A stretch of DNA of 40,357 bases. Source: CAZWRK01 sp964635875 (GTDB lineage: Bacteria > Pseudomonadota > Gammaproteobacteria > Burkholderiales > Aquaspirillaceae). This document shows positions 21,778 through 29,233 of this stretch, one piece after another; position 1 is the first letter of the stretch, and each line of letters opens with the position of its first letter. Where the stretch lies: positions 1 to 40,357 of the forward strand of contig CAZWRK010000025.1 of the NCBI GenBank assembly GCA_964635875.1, in the 5' to 3' direction. The translations under genes were made by a program, and so were the position numbers. Under the pieces are notes generated by a model. It was not told where the DNA came from, ran no database searches, and saw nothing but the letters and a program-made list of their open reading frames with translations.

Positions 21778-22640
21778 GCGGCTTCCGGTTCTTGAGGGAG
21801 ACTATCGCCGTCGATTTCTTTTACATCCAGCGGTTGCAGGCTGGTAGGGTCCACCGCGCGAGCTTCCGCCAACGCCGTTGCGAGTTGTTCCGCATAGGGG
21901 AGCTCGCCGAAGAGCAGGACCTGTAACGCGCGCAGCCCGGCTTCCACGGACGGCTGCACCGTGGGTGATATTCCGGACCGGAGCAGTCGGCGGAGTCCCT
22001 GTTCGGCGGCAAGCAATTCCTCGCGGTGAACAGTCGGCGGTTTTCCCTGGTTGGTATTGAGCAGGGAACGTCGTACCAAACTGGCGACAAGATCGCAGCA
22101 CTGATTCATCAGCGACGTCGATCGTTCCTGCCAGTGGAACGTGAAGCTGTAGCCCAGCTTGCAGAATTCCCGGAAGCTCGCCCAGAGTGCTTGCTGCACC
22201 TTGGGGAGCGGTTGTTTCAGATCGCAGGCCTGCCGCCCGTGCTCGACCGTTACGGCCGAGTCGGTCACGATATGCACCAGGATCACGCCGCTACGGGCTT
22301 CGATCCGCTTGCGGCCGACGTTGGCGTGATACCACGTCATGGCGTGATAGTAGGGCATGAGCTCGGCGAGGTTGACCGAGCCCATATTCATCGCTCCTGA
22401 ATAGAGCGAGTATTCGCGGGTCATGCGGTCGACGAGTACGCCGGCCCAGCCGCAGGCGCCTCTCCAGCCCGAGCCGCTCCCGTCGCCGACAAAGAGCAAA
22501 TCCCAGTTGACGATGCCCAGCGTTTCGATGATCTGCTGGACGGTAAGGGCATCCTGCCCGGAGGCCGGCCGCGCGTTATGACTGGGCGGGCGTTTCGCCG
22601 CCGCTTCCTCTTCCGACGTCTTCGGAGTTTGACGCGGCAT
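21774..22640 (-). CDS. RNase H-fold protein (288 aa)
   Basis: The ATG at 22640 has AAGGAAG five to six bases upstream; upstream codons belong to the neighbour's shadow. An RNase H domain spans residues ~45-190. The acidic set is placed as expected: Asp53 in FVGDGSGSGWRGACGWAGVL, Glu93 in VNLAELMPYYHA, Asp127 in VHIVTDSAVTVEHG and Asp183 in MNQCCDLVAS. All four residues are present, so it could cleave RNA in RNA-DNA hybrids, for example primers. The C-terminal ~95 residues are helical, acidic and Pro-rich. The N-terminus is a basic, flexible tail. A more remote integrase or Holliday-resolvase role cannot be excluded. Confidence 0.72.
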   Translation of the reverse strand: MPRQTPKTSEEEAAAKRPPSHNARPASGQDALTVQQIIETLGIVNWDLLFVGDGSGSGWRGACGWAGVLVDRMTREYSLYSGAMNMGSVNLAELMPYYHAMTWYHANVGRKRIEARSGVILVHIVTDSAVTVEHGRQACDLKQPLPKVQQALWASFREFCKLGYSFTFHWQERSTSLMNQCCDLVASLVRRSLLNTNQGKPPTVHREELLAAEQGLRRLLRSGISPTVQPSVEAGLRALQVLLFGELPYAEQLATALAEARAVDPTSLQPLDVKEIDGDSLPQEPEAA

Positions 22641-22986
22641 GAATCTTCCTTTCGAGTTCTTCAAGATGAAGCCGTTTGCCGTTGATGTCGTCGGCCATCT
22701 GCGCCGCCGCGGTGTCAAAGGCTTTCAGTATTTGCCGGGTGCGGGTGGCCAGCACCAGCAGGGCGTCGCAGGTCTGCATGGCGGCCCGCAGGTTGGTCGA
22801 CGTCGCCTGAGACGCCGCCGGGTCGGTGAAGCGAATGACGGCTGGCGCCAGCTGAGCGTTCGGCACCTTGAAGACCGGCACGCACACGACGGCGTCGATC
22901 TCGGGCGTCGAAGCCAAGAGCGCATCGGCGACCTTCGCCAGCGTGTTGGCGATCTTCTCGTAGTGCGGCAGTTTTTCAGTGCTCAT
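22576..22986 (-). CDS. Hypothetical protein (136 aa)
   Basis: Start at ATG 22986 (MSTEKLPHYEKIANTLAKVA), overlapping the previous gene's stop as ATGA. The middle has a strand pair (PEIDAVVCVPVFKVPNAQLA, then AVIRFTDPAASQ). Helices follow (RQILKAFDTAAAQMADDING) with a coiled-coil tendency, then a polar tail that overlaps the RNase H gene by 65 bp. No family is recognised. Confidence 0.65.
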   Translation of the reverse strand: MSTEKLPHYEKIANTLAKVADALLASTPEIDAVVCVPVFKVPNAQLAPAVIRFTDPAASQATSTNLRAAMQTCDALLVLATRTRQILKAFDTAAAQMADDINGKRLHLEELERKIHAASNSEDVGRGSGGETPAQS

Positions 22987-23318
22987 GGGAGTTTCATGTC
23001 GCGGTCGATCCGCGCTTCGGGAGGGAGCAGACCGTCGAGGATGTAATTGAAGGCCGCGGCGGCAAAGCCGCATGGAACGCCCAACAATAGCGGACGATCT
23101 TCGATCTCGCAAATCACGTCGCCGAACAGGAAGCCCGCCCACGGCAAGCAGCAGTAGCTGCAGTCGAGCAGTTTATAAGGCAGACCAAACAGACCGTCGG
23201 TCGTATCGGCCTTATGACTTACGATCTCGCGGAGCTCGGCGAAGATCGAGCCATTCCTCCAGATGTCGACCAGCCCTCGGGTCGCTAGGACCATCAGGAT
23301 GACGCTTGTGATAGGCAT
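22983..23318 (-). CDS. Small membrane protein, DUF1360-like appearance (111 aa)
   Basis: Start at ATG 23318 (MPITSVILMVLATRGLVDIW); the preceding codons are shadow. Two to three hydrophobic segments are visible: the N-terminal one, CCLPWAGFLFG and GVPCGFAAAAFNYIL. A 'LLDCSYCCLPWAGFLFG' stretch with Cys-x-x-Cys is reminiscent of DUF1360-type membrane proteins, where a 'CxxCxGFW' motif lies at the membrane surface. It is probably in the inner membrane. Role unknown; holin-type roles are possible but not supported by more than membrane segments. Confidence 0.6.
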   Translation of the reverse strand: MPITSVILMVLATRGLVDIWRNGSIFAELREIVSHKADTTDGLFGLPYKLLDCSYCCLPWAGFLFGDVICEIEDRPLLLGVPCGFAAAAFNYILDGLLPPEARIDRDMKLP

Positions 23319-23664
23319 GAATACGCTTCTCCAACTCGTCCATGTAGGCAAAGGCCATACGGTACAGGCGTAAGGCGGCCAGGACACGATAGCAGTCTCT
23401 GAGCTGCGGCCAAGCCGTCGCCAAGGCCACGACTACTTGGAAGTCCCGTTTGACCAGATTTTGTAAATCAGCCAAATGCTCGAGGGTCTGCACGTACGTC
23501 AGTTCACCGTCCGCGAACCGGTTGCCGATTGCGAGATTGGTTATACCGCGACTCTGGTACCTGTCGTAGGTCACAGCAATGTGAGCCGCGCCGAGGGCTC
23601 GTATAAGCGCTTCGGACCGCATGTATGTAGCGCGGTCGAGCTCCTGCCGGATATTTCTAGCCAT
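23212..23664 (-). CDS. Hypothetical helical protein (150 aa)
   Basis: An all-helical basic protein (MARNIRQELDRATYMRSEAL, then LEHLADLQNLVKRDFQVVVA and RVLAALRLYRMAFAYMDELE) with an Arg/His-rich tail. Its 3' end overlaps the following membrane-protein gene by 107 bp. That overlap is unusually long here and makes the last 35 codons suspect. No family is recognised. Confidence 0.6.
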   Translation of the reverse strand: MARNIRQELDRATYMRSEALIRALGAAHIAVTYDRYQSRGITNLAIGNRFADGELTYVQTLEHLADLQNLVKRDFQVVVALATAWPQLRDCYRVLAALRLYRMAFAYMDELEKRIHAYHKRHPDGPSDPRAGRHLEEWLDLRRAPRDRKS

Positions 23665-24289
23665 GCGTGACGCCGTCGAAGTATTCCCAGGCCGTTACGA
23701 ACGCCCCACGGATGCGGCATTCGGGACGGCGGATACGATCCCGTAATCGTTGTACGGCTTTGCCGCCGTAGGCGACGATGCAGGAAGGGCCGCCAGAATT
23801 CCCCTTGGCCGTACCGCAGTGCGGGCACCAGAGCTTCTTGTCGTTCTCCGGCCGCCCGGTCCATACGTGATCGTGTGTCAGGCAACGGACCGGGTCAAGC
23901 GGGTCGGGATAGCAGAAGTGGAGCCGCCCGGCCACGAACAGCACGGCGTCGGCTTCCTGCCAGATGTGCGAACGGAACATGGCGGTTTCCGTACGGCCGA
24001 AGAGCAGCGCGATGCCGTTCTTGTGTTCGGCCAGCCGTTGCATGAACGGCTCCGCATTCGAATACGGGGCGTTGAGATATACCATCTCCCGTCGTGGCCA
24101 ATTCTTCGCCAGCCCGTTATCGCGGATCGTATAACCGCGAACGGCGCAAGGCCACGGTTGCGTAAGTGATTGACACGGATCGAGCTCAAACGGACCAAGC
24201 TCATCAATAATGTACTTCGGCGTAATCCAGTCATCCGTTTCGTCCTTATTGGGCAACGTATGACTACCAATGCCGCTCTTTTGAACCAC
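23657..24289 (-). CDS. dam-like: DNA N6-adenine methyltransferase, Dam/phage type (210 aa)
   Basis: This matches the phage DNA_N6_MTase (Dam) family. DDWITPKYIIDELGPFELDP (residues 19-38) opens the SAM-binding fold. GLAKNWPRREMVYLNAPYS (59-77) carries the catalytic motif IV, here NAPY instead of NPPY. GIALLFGRTETAMFRSHIW and AVLFVAGRLHFCYP follow. A WCPHCG insert may hold zinc with other Cys residues. The enzyme would methylate adenine in DNA and so shield phage DNA from host restriction or mark it. The start is GTG at 24289 with GGAGAT five bases before it. The Pro-to-Ala change is tolerated in some family members, so activity is likely. Confidence 0.85.
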   Translation of the reverse strand: MVQKSGIGSHTLPNKDETDDWITPKYIIDELGPFELDPCQSLTQPWPCAVRGYTIRDNGLAKNWPRREMVYLNAPYSNAEPFMQRLAEHKNGIALLFGRTETAMFRSHIWQEADAVLFVAGRLHFCYPDPLDPVRCLTHDHVWTGRPENDKKLWCPHCGTAKGNSGGPSCIVAYGGKAVQRLRDRIRRPECRIRGAFVTAWEYFDGVTHG

Positions 24290-24301
24290 TCTAAATCTCC
24301 G

Positions 24302-25039
24302 CTAGGCAGCGCGGGACGTCGGTAGATTTGCAAAATACGCCAGAATTCTGGCGATGACGGCGGGGCTGCACCAGTGTGCGGCATCGCGGTCGCCTTTCGA
24401 AGCATTGCATTTTCGGCATGCGGGTACGATGTTTGTTGGAACTGTCCCCGGACAGCTCGGATGACTCAGCGGAACGTAGTGATCCTGCGTGAGTCGCATC
24501 GGTCGCGTACCGCAGTAGGCACAGCAGTGATTCCAGGCTAACTTGCAGTTGAGCCAGTCGAGCACTCGCCACACAAACGGCAGATTCAGATGCCGTTGTC
24601 GTCGCCGATGATTATGAATAGCGGCACTAAGTCGCTTTGTTCGCCTACCTTTTGCTGATTGACGATAGCGTTGTGTCTGTGCGGCAACCAGCTCGCTGGT
24701 CTCCGGATTAGCACGTTTGGCACGCATCGCGTTGCGTGCGATAATACGACGACATTCCTTACATACCGAGTCAACATATCTGGTCCCGTACTGCGGACCG
24801 AACTCGGCAAATGTTTTAGCGGTTTTACACCGGCTACACTTTCTAAGCCCGCGTAATGCCAGCTGCTCCCGCTCTACCACGCTAGCCGCTCGCGGCTTCT
24901 TCTTCCGCCGCTTATCGATAGCACGCTGACATTCACGACACGCCGACGAAAAACCGCGACGGCGTTCGGACCGCGGTGCAAAATTCGTCGTATTTGCAGT
25001 CTTGGCTCGACCGCATTTTGAGCAGGTGAGTTTTGGCAT
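24302..25039 (-). CDS. HNH endonuclease with N-terminal Cys4 fingers (245 aa)
   Basis: Two Cys4 fingers of the CxxC...CxxC type stand at the N-terminus (CSKCGRAKTANTTNF ... CREC, and CSRCKTAKTFAEFG ... CKEC). A very basic linker follows. A C-terminal HNH module has CAYCGTRPMRLTQDHYVPLS and IVPACRKCNASKGDRDA. The same finger type starts the HNH protein at 39788, so the two may be related mobile elements. It would cut DNA using one metal ion; the Cys4 fingers and basic linker suit DNA targeting. It is on the same strand as its neighbours and fits in the operon with a 12-bp gap. Confidence 0.88.
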   Translation of the reverse strand: MPKLTCSKCGRAKTANTTNFAPRSERRRGFSSACRECQRAIDKRRKKKPRAASVVEREQLALRGLRKCSRCKTAKTFAEFGPQYGTRYVDSVCKECRRIIARNAMRAKRANPETSELVAAQTQRYRQSAKGRRTKRLSAAIHNHRRRQRHLNLPFVWRVLDWLNCKLAWNHCCAYCGTRPMRLTQDHYVPLSHPSCPGTVPTNIVPACRKCNASKGDRDAAHWCSPAVIARILAYFANLPTSRAA

Positions 25040-25091
25040 GCGGACACGTTACAGTTTTTGAACGTGTTTACATAGTCCAGTCCTCGCCAAA

Positions 25092-25391
25092 TCAGCCCGG
25101 TAGTTGCACGACGCGGGCTCGCGTCAGTGCAGGTTCCTCGTCCGGCGGGAACATCTTCGCGATGGCCGCCCGGAGCTCTGGCTCAAATAAATCCCCGCGA
25201 AACTTCTTCGTCGGTTTTCGCCATAGGGAATGGACCTCAAAGACGGCCACGTGGCCCGGCGTCTCAAAAACGACGCCGACCATTGTGCCGTCCCCCTCGA
25301 GGCTCTCGAACCGTACGGTATGGAAGCCTTCACCGGTAACGCCGTTACGGTGGTATTCGATCTCACCGATACCGACGATCATGTCGTTCAT
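25092..25391 (-). CDS. Hypothetical protein sharing a C-terminal tail with its neighbour (99 aa)
   Basis: A beta-rich core (MNDMIVGIGEIEYHRNGVTG, then FHTVRFESLEGDGTMVGVVF) is followed by the tail MFPPDEEPALTRARVVQLPG. The adjacent 326-aa protein ends in a similar tail (VYPPEDEPDAEQVARERVIQ, then LGNT). The shared ending suggests duplication or a common binding partner. It is ATGA-coupled to that gene. Function is unknown. Confidence 0.7.
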   Translation of the reverse strand: MNDMIVGIGEIEYHRNGVTGEGFHTVRFESLEGDGTMVGVVFETPGHVAVFEVHSLWRKPTKKFRGDLFEPELRAAIAKMFPPDEEPALTRARVVQLPG

Positions 25392-26368
25392 GTGTTGCCG
25401 AGCTGTATGACTCGCTCACGTGCAACTTGCTCGGCGTCCGGCTCGTCTTCGGGCGGGTAAACGGCACTGAAAGCAACTCCCGTTTCCTCGAAGTGGACTT
25501 CGCGGTCCACGACCAGCTGACAGACCAGTCCCAACCGCTCGTGGACTTCGGCCGCCGTATGCCCGGTGACGGCAGCTTTCACGTAGTATCGGGAACGAAG
25601 CCGCTTCTCGACACCCCCATCAAATTCTGCCTGACTGGCGGCAGAGTTGAGCCAGCGCGACGACGACAAACCGCGGCGTTCTGCTTCCTCAACCAGCGAC
25701 TTGTAGCACGCCGGGCGCATGCGGCACGGGCGATCGTTGCCGAAGAAGCGGGCGATCCGCTGCAGCATGCAGAGCACGTTGACGAGATGACGCTCGTCCA
25801 TCTTCTCGAATTTGGTACGCCGGCCGTCGCCAGAGAACCACTCCAACGGGCCGTAGTTCTCGTGACCATCTGCGCTGTCGGTGAGCAGGAATCCGCCAAC
25901 GTCGTGAACTTTAATTCGCGTATCCCCACCGGCACGCGTAGCGCCGACGACGCAGACTTCGTCGTCGCCGTCTTCCTTACCCACGAAAAGCTGTACTTTG
26001 TGTCCGAGCTTTTCAATGGTCAGAAACAAGAACCCCGGGACTTCGATCGTCAGCCCGTCACCGATGTTACGAATAACAACCCTCTGCATCGCCGCGTTCG
26101 GATTGACGTCATTGGTGGCAGGATAGAGCTGCGGGATCGTCGTCTCAAAGACGTTTTCCAGCGGCGTCGCTTTGTCTTGCAATGCCGCGTACAGCTTTGT
26201 TCCATCAGGACCGATCTTGGCGAGAACATCGCCGAGATGTTCGATCCAATCCTGTTGTTCCCGCCGCTCGTGATCTTCCTGCCCATTGTAGAGGTCACGG
26301 ACGAGATTCCGCTTGCTTTCGAGCGAGTAGTAGATTTCGCGGCAGTCGCTAGCGGTTAGTGGCTGCAC
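25388..26368 (-). CDS. Hypothetical protein (326 aa, GTG start)
   Basis: The frame is open to 26422, but a GTG at 26368 has GGGAGAT seven to eight bases upstream and starts just before the upstream gene's stop. The product has an acidic helical N-terminus (EDHERREQQDWIEHLGDVLA) and beta-rich segments (VVIRNIGDGLTIEVPGFLFL, then HKVQLFVGKEDGDDEVCVVG). A C-terminal helical part includes HTAAEVHERLGLVCQLVVDR. The last 20 residues match those of the next protein. No family is recognised. Confidence 0.7.
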   Translation of the reverse strand: MQPLTASDCREIYYSLESKRNLVRDLYNGQEDHERREQQDWIEHLGDVLAKIGPDGTKLYAALQDKATPLENVFETTIPQLYPATNDVNPNAAMQRVVIRNIGDGLTIEVPGFLFLTIEKLGHKVQLFVGKEDGDDEVCVVGATRAGGDTRIKVHDVGGFLLTDSADGHENYGPLEWFSGDGRRTKFEKMDERHLVNVLCMLQRIARFFGNDRPCRMRPACYKSLVEEAERRGLSSSRWLNSAASQAEFDGGVEKRLRSRYYVKAAVTGHTAAEVHERLGLVCQLVVDREVHFEETGVAFSAVYPPEDEPDAEQVARERVIQLGNT

Positions 26369-26567
26369 GGGCGATCTCCCTGTCGGTGGACGGCCAGAAG
26401 TTGATGCTGCCGCGGGCGGCATCCTTGCCGTCTTCGTCGGGATCGGTACCGTGCAGCTCCACGAAGTTTACAATCGCATCGACCGCTTCGTCGACCGGCT
26501 GCACTTTCCGTGAAATCTGATTTCCATCTTTGTCGATCAGCTCAACCGTGAGATGCGTGACAGTCAC
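26349..26567 (-). CDS. Small hypothetical protein (72 aa, GTG start)
   Basis: GTG at 26567 follows GAGGAAG. The protein starts MTVTHLTVELIDKDGNQISR and has a strand-helix arrangement (DEAVDAIVNFVELHG) with an acidic middle. It overlaps the previous gene by 26 bp and the next one by 20 bp. Function is unknown. Confidence 0.6.
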   Translation of the reverse strand: MTVTHLTVELIDKDGNQISRKVQPVDEAVDAIVNFVELHGTDPDEDGKDAARGSINFWPSTDREIARAATNR

Positions 26568-26754
26568 GTTCTTCCTCGTGCTTGCAGGTGAGACAGTGGA
26601 AGACGTACATGCCGGTGGCGACGACCTGTCCGAGGATCGTCATGACGCCGAACATTTTCTTATCCGGCGGTCGTCGGTACCCGTCCGGACAACATCGCGG
26701 GCAGGGGCGGTGGTTGCCCCATTTGTTATAGGGTACGAAAGCAGCGCGGATCAT
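26542..26754 (-). CDS. Small zinc-ribbon protein (70 aa)
   Basis: Start at ATG 26754, coupled as ATGA; the longer frame is shadow. CPRCCPDGYRR and, 40 residues on, HCLTCKHEE form a CxxC...CxxC zinc ribbon in a basic protein. Such mini zinc ribbons in phages often bind host transcription or replication proteins or nucleic acid. No family is recognised. Confidence 0.65.
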   Translation of the reverse strand: MIRAAFVPYNKWGNHRPCPRCCPDGYRRPPDKKMFGVMTILGQVVATGMYVFHCLTCKHEEERDCHASHG

Positions 26755-27086
26755 ATCCCTAATTTTTCCTTGAGTCGCCGGACGAGCTCTTGCCGCTGGA
26801 CCATCGTCAGCCAGCCGGTGCCGGCGTTGACGTCTTCGCGGACCCAATCGTCGAACTCTTCGACGAGTTGGATCAGCTCGCCTTCCGTAAGCGGCGGCGT
26901 ATGCGAGATTACTTCCAAGGCTGCGCGAGCCTTGCTGCCGTAGTCCACGGCATCGCCGTCATATTCGCCGATCCCGGTATCGATCGGCTGCCAGTTCTTA
27001 GGCTCGGCATAAAACTGCAACGCCTCGCGGACGACGTCCGGTACCATCAGTTGCGACACCAGTTCGGGTTGCGGTGTTTGTCCCAC
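26751..27086 (-). CDS. Hypothetical protein (111 aa)
   Basis: The segment VREALQFYAEPKNWQPIDTG with DYGSKARAALEVI resembles a common phage and prophage protein of unknown role that has an 'ALQFYA...ARAAL' pattern. The rest is helical and acidic (LTEGELIQLVEEFDDWVRED). It is 4-bp coupled to the next gene and overlaps the previous one by 40 bp. Function is unknown. Confidence 0.7.
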   Translation of the reverse strand: MGQTPQPELVSQLMVPDVVREALQFYAEPKNWQPIDTGIGEYDGDAVDYGSKARAALEVISHTPPLTEGELIQLVEEFDDWVREDVNAGTGWLTMVQRQELVRRLKEKLGI

Positions 27087-27376
27087 CAGTCTCGGTCGAC
27101 CGGCAGGCGGCGTATGGTTGCGTGGCAGAGCATCGCGCGGTGCGATCCCGGATCAACCCCTGAAGCGATGGAGAAGACGAGCGGGCAGGCGTCGAACTGG
27201 TCGACCATCTTGCGGCGGACATCTTCGTCCGACAGCGTCGGCTCTCCGATGATCTCGCCGAGTAGGTGCGGACCGTAAGAGGCCACCAGGAAGACGCGGT
27301 CAGGCCCGTAGTACGAGTTGAAAGGGTAGAGCCGTGGCACGCCGCCGACCGGCCCAATATCGCTCAGCGTAGACAT
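27047..27376 (-). CDS. Hypothetical protein (109 aa)
   Basis: Start at ATG 27376 (MSTLSDIGPVGGVPRLYPFN); the upstream part of the open frame is shadow. The protein has strands (YGPDRVFLVASYGPHLLGEI), a helix (LSDEDVRRKMVDQFDACPLV) and a basic, Trp-rich end (DRDWWDKHRNPNWC). It may be a small enzyme or binding domain; no family is recognised. Confidence 0.65.
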   Translation of the reverse strand: MSTLSDIGPVGGVPRLYPFNSYYGPDRVFLVASYGPHLLGEIIGEPTLSDEDVRRKMVDQFDACPLVFSIASGVDPGSHRAMLCHATIRRLPVDRDWWDKHRNPNWCRN

Positions 27377-27431
27377 AGTTCGTCTCCGTGATTCCGATCC
27401 ACTTGTTGCCGCAGTAAACGTCCCAGAGCAT
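27300..27431 (-). CDS. Small protein (43 aa) between two operon genes
   Basis: An ATG one base after the upstream TAA opens a 43-codon frame starting MLWDVYCGNKWIGITETNYV and continuing YAERYWAGRRR. The 'WDVYCGNKWIG...YAERYWAGR' pattern looks like a real short phage protein family of strand-turn-helix form. It overlaps the 5' end of the next gene by 77 bp in another frame. The spacing to the upstream stop supports coupling. Confidence 0.55.
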   Translation of the reverse strand: MLWDVYCGNKWIGITETNYVYAERYWAGRRRATALPFQLVLRA

Positions 27432-27432
27432 A

Positions 27433-27726
27433 TTAGTTCAGCGTCGGCATGTCGCGGAACTTGTTCGGATACGCGATGCCGGTCTCCTTGATGGCGATGC
27501 AGGCCCAGATATAAGCAGCGATTGCCCGGGTGTCCGGACTCCAGTGCTTGAATCGCCGCTGCGTCTCGTTGGTCATTGCAGCCATCTGCTCGTTGACATA
27601 CGATTCGAGGGCGATGATGTAGCTGCTGATGTTGAAGCACTTTTCGCGGTCGTAATCGACAACGTGCTGCGGAATCAGCTCTTCCGCGTACTTCATGAAA
27701 TCGGCGTAGACGTCAGGATTTGACAT
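27433..27726 (-). CDS. Hypothetical helical protein (97 aa)
   Basis: Start at ATG 27726 (MSNPDVYADFMKYAEELIPQ); the preceding codons of the open frame are shadow. The protein is helical throughout (ISSYIIALESYVNEQMAAMT, then DTRAIAAYIWACIAIKETG). It overlaps the previous gene by 14 bp. No family is recognised. Confidence 0.65.
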   Translation of the reverse strand: MSNPDVYADFMKYAEELIPQHVVDYDREKCFNISSYIIALESYVNEQMAAMTNETQRRFKHWSPDTRAIAAYIWACIAIKETGIAYPNKFRDMPTLN

Positions 27727-27928
27727 CGTTCTCCTCGGTTGGTGGATAGCCTTCGAGTATATGCTCACAGACGGCCGTAGCGGCGACACGGTCGTATTCT
27801 TCTCGGCCGGTGAGCTTGGGCGGAAACCCGCCCTTGTTCAACCATTCAAGAAGCTCTCCCGCGATCGTCCAGCTACGGCCGTAACTGTAAGAATGGATCA
27901 TCTCGTCCCAAGCAGCTTGGGGATCCAC
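27713..27928 (-). CDS. Small acidic phage protein (71 aa)
   Basis: MDPQAAWDEMIHSYSYGRSW with GELLEWLNKGGFPP resembles a small family common in phages and planctomycetes ('AW.EM...Y..GRW..A.EL.EWL..GGFPP') without known function. It starts 2 bp after the thyX stop and overlaps its downstream neighbour by 14 bp. Confidence 0.7.
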   Translation of the reverse strand: MDPQAAWDEMIHSYSYGRSWTIAGELLEWLNKGGFPPKLTGREEYDRVAATAVCEHILEGYPPTEENDVKS

Positions 27929-27929
27929 G

Positions 27930-28928
27930 TTACGCTGCGTTACGCCGCGCGATTTCGGCTTCCAGTGCCGAGACTTCGTAGAACTTCAGCGCGTCGGGGT
28001 GACCGGCTTCGAGCTCGTACGGCTGGGTCTTCATGCCGCTGACTTCCAGCAGCCCGTCGACTTGGGCTTCCTTGGCGTCGGCGAACATGAGCGGGAACTT
28101 CTCTTTGACCAGGGTGTAAATCTGGCCGAAGATCAAGCGGATTTCCCATTCGGCGAGACGGGCGGTGCGAAGCATCATCGTGTGCCGGAGCGCCCGGATG
28201 TTGAGCGTCATGCCCATCTCGTTCGATTGCCCGTTGGGGGCGATGCGGCGGATGGCCGACGTGATCTGCTTCCGCTTCGTGAAGTCGAACGAATCGTCCG
28301 GCACCCACTTGAACTTCTCCACGATAGCCACTTGTTCCGGCGCACCGTTGCAGTGGTCGCGGGCCGTCAAATAGTCGACCGGTTGCATGTCCGGCGACTC
28401 CGGATTCGGCTTCCGCAGGCCCAGACGACATTCGGTCAGATAGACCAAGTCTTCCGTCTTCGTGATGTGGGCCTCCCACAGATCGCGAGCCGGTTCCAGG
28501 ATCGGATCGAAGACAATGTCGATCGAATCGAGCCGGCAGTACCGTCCCGACGTCTGGCTGTATGCCGTCCCCTGACGGTGCCGGACCTGCTCGTGCGTAT
28601 AGACCCGCGAGCAGTCGGTGACGATGAAGTTCATCGACGCGTGTTCGAAGATGCTGCCGTGACCGGTCTGGATGACGTTGCGGAGATTGTCCGGAATGTC
28701 ACGGGTCCGCGAGACGTTCGCGTTGCGGCCAGGAACGAGGCTCTTGTAGCAGAGCTTGGCGTACAGGCTCATCAGACATTCGGCGTCCGACAACCCTTCC
28801 TTACGCGCTGCGTCCCAGGATTCCAAGAAATCGGTTTGTTTCGTGTATTCGAGATAGGATCGAACACCTTCCATGTCGGCCACCGTATAGCCCGACCGGA
28901 ACACTTTCGGCAGAACGAAATTTCCCAA
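27930..28928 (-). CDS. thyX: Flavin-dependent thymidylate synthase ThyX (332 aa, TTG start)
   Basis: ThyX makes dTMP from dUMP with FAD, NADPH and methylene-tetrahydrofolate. The signature region is THEQVRHRQGTAYSQTSGRY: RHR at residues 116-118 binds dUMP/FAD, and the usual S..N..S.R part appears here as a TAYSQTSGR variant one residue longer. TGHGSIFEHASMNFIVTD (88-105) is the second conserved block. GMTLNIRALRHTMMLRTARLAEWEIR continues the fold (C-terminal helices). At 332 aa it is longer than the usual ~220-250. The TTG start follows GGAGGA and lies just after a strong terminator, so a promoter may sit inside that short gap. Confidence 0.9.
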   Translation of the reverse strand: MGNFVLPKVFRSGYTVADMEGVRSYLEYTKQTDFLESWDAARKEGLSDAECLMSLYAKLCYKSLVPGRNANVSRTRDIPDNLRNVIQTGHGSIFEHASMNFIVTDCSRVYTHEQVRHRQGTAYSQTSGRYCRLDSIDIVFDPILEPARDLWEAHITKTEDLVYLTECRLGLRKPNPESPDMQPVDYLTARDHCNGAPEQVAIVEKFKWVPDDSFDFTKRKQITSAIRRIAPNGQSNEMGMTLNIRALRHTMMLRTARLAEWEIRLIFGQIYTLVKEKFPLMFADAKEAQVDGLLEVSGMKTQPYELEAGHPDALKFYEVSALEAEIARRNAA

Positions 28929-28940
28929 AGCAACTCCTCC

Positions 28941-28976
28941 TAAAAGAAACCGCCCGCCGGGGAGTCCGGCGGGCGG
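28941..28976 (-). terminator. Rho-independent terminator upstream of thyX
   Basis: On the minus strand CCGCCCGCCGG-ACTCC-CCGGCGGGCGG forms a perfect 11-bp stem with a 5-nt loop, followed by TTTCTTTT. It should end transcription of the short operon starting near 29932. It leaves thyX either to read-through or to its own start signal in the remaining ~12 bp plus the hairpin. It is the clearest intrinsic terminator in the window. Confidence 0.88.
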
Positions 28977-28981
28977 CGAGA

Positions 28982-29185
28982 TTATCGGCGGCGACGTCGG
29001 CGGTTTCTAGTACCGCCTCTCCCACGTCTGTCACGAGCAGTCAGGCCATTGCAAAACTGCTTGACGAAGTACAGTCCGATGAGAGCACCGATGATGCCCG
29101 TACTTCCGCCCACGCTAGAAGTCAGTATGGCCCCTCCGAGCACCACGAAAGCCACGGTGCCGAAAGTGCGAGTGCCGTCGAACAT
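28982..29185 (-). CDS. Small membrane protein with basic tail, holin-like (67 aa)
   Basis: ATG at 29185 follows GGGAGGTG. The protein has two closely spaced hydrophobic segments (TVAFVVLGGAILTSSVGG and GIIGALIGLYFVKQF) and a very basic C-terminus with six consecutive arginines. Size, two membrane segments and a charged tail are the usual description of small phage holins, but there is no endolysin next to it. An inner-membrane anchor is the alternative. The terminator follows 6 bp downstream. Confidence 0.6.
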   Translation of the reverse strand: MFDGTRTFGTVAFVVLGGAILTSSVGGSTGIIGALIGLYFVKQFCNGLTARDRRGRGGTRNRRRRRR

Positions 29186-29233
29186 AGGCACCTCCCGGGG
29201 TAAACGAACGCAGGTCCGTACCTGCAAATAACG

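Noticed and set aside
28982..29185. Calling the two-segment basic protein a definite holin
   Set aside because: Only membrane topology supports it; no endolysin or spanin gene is nearby.
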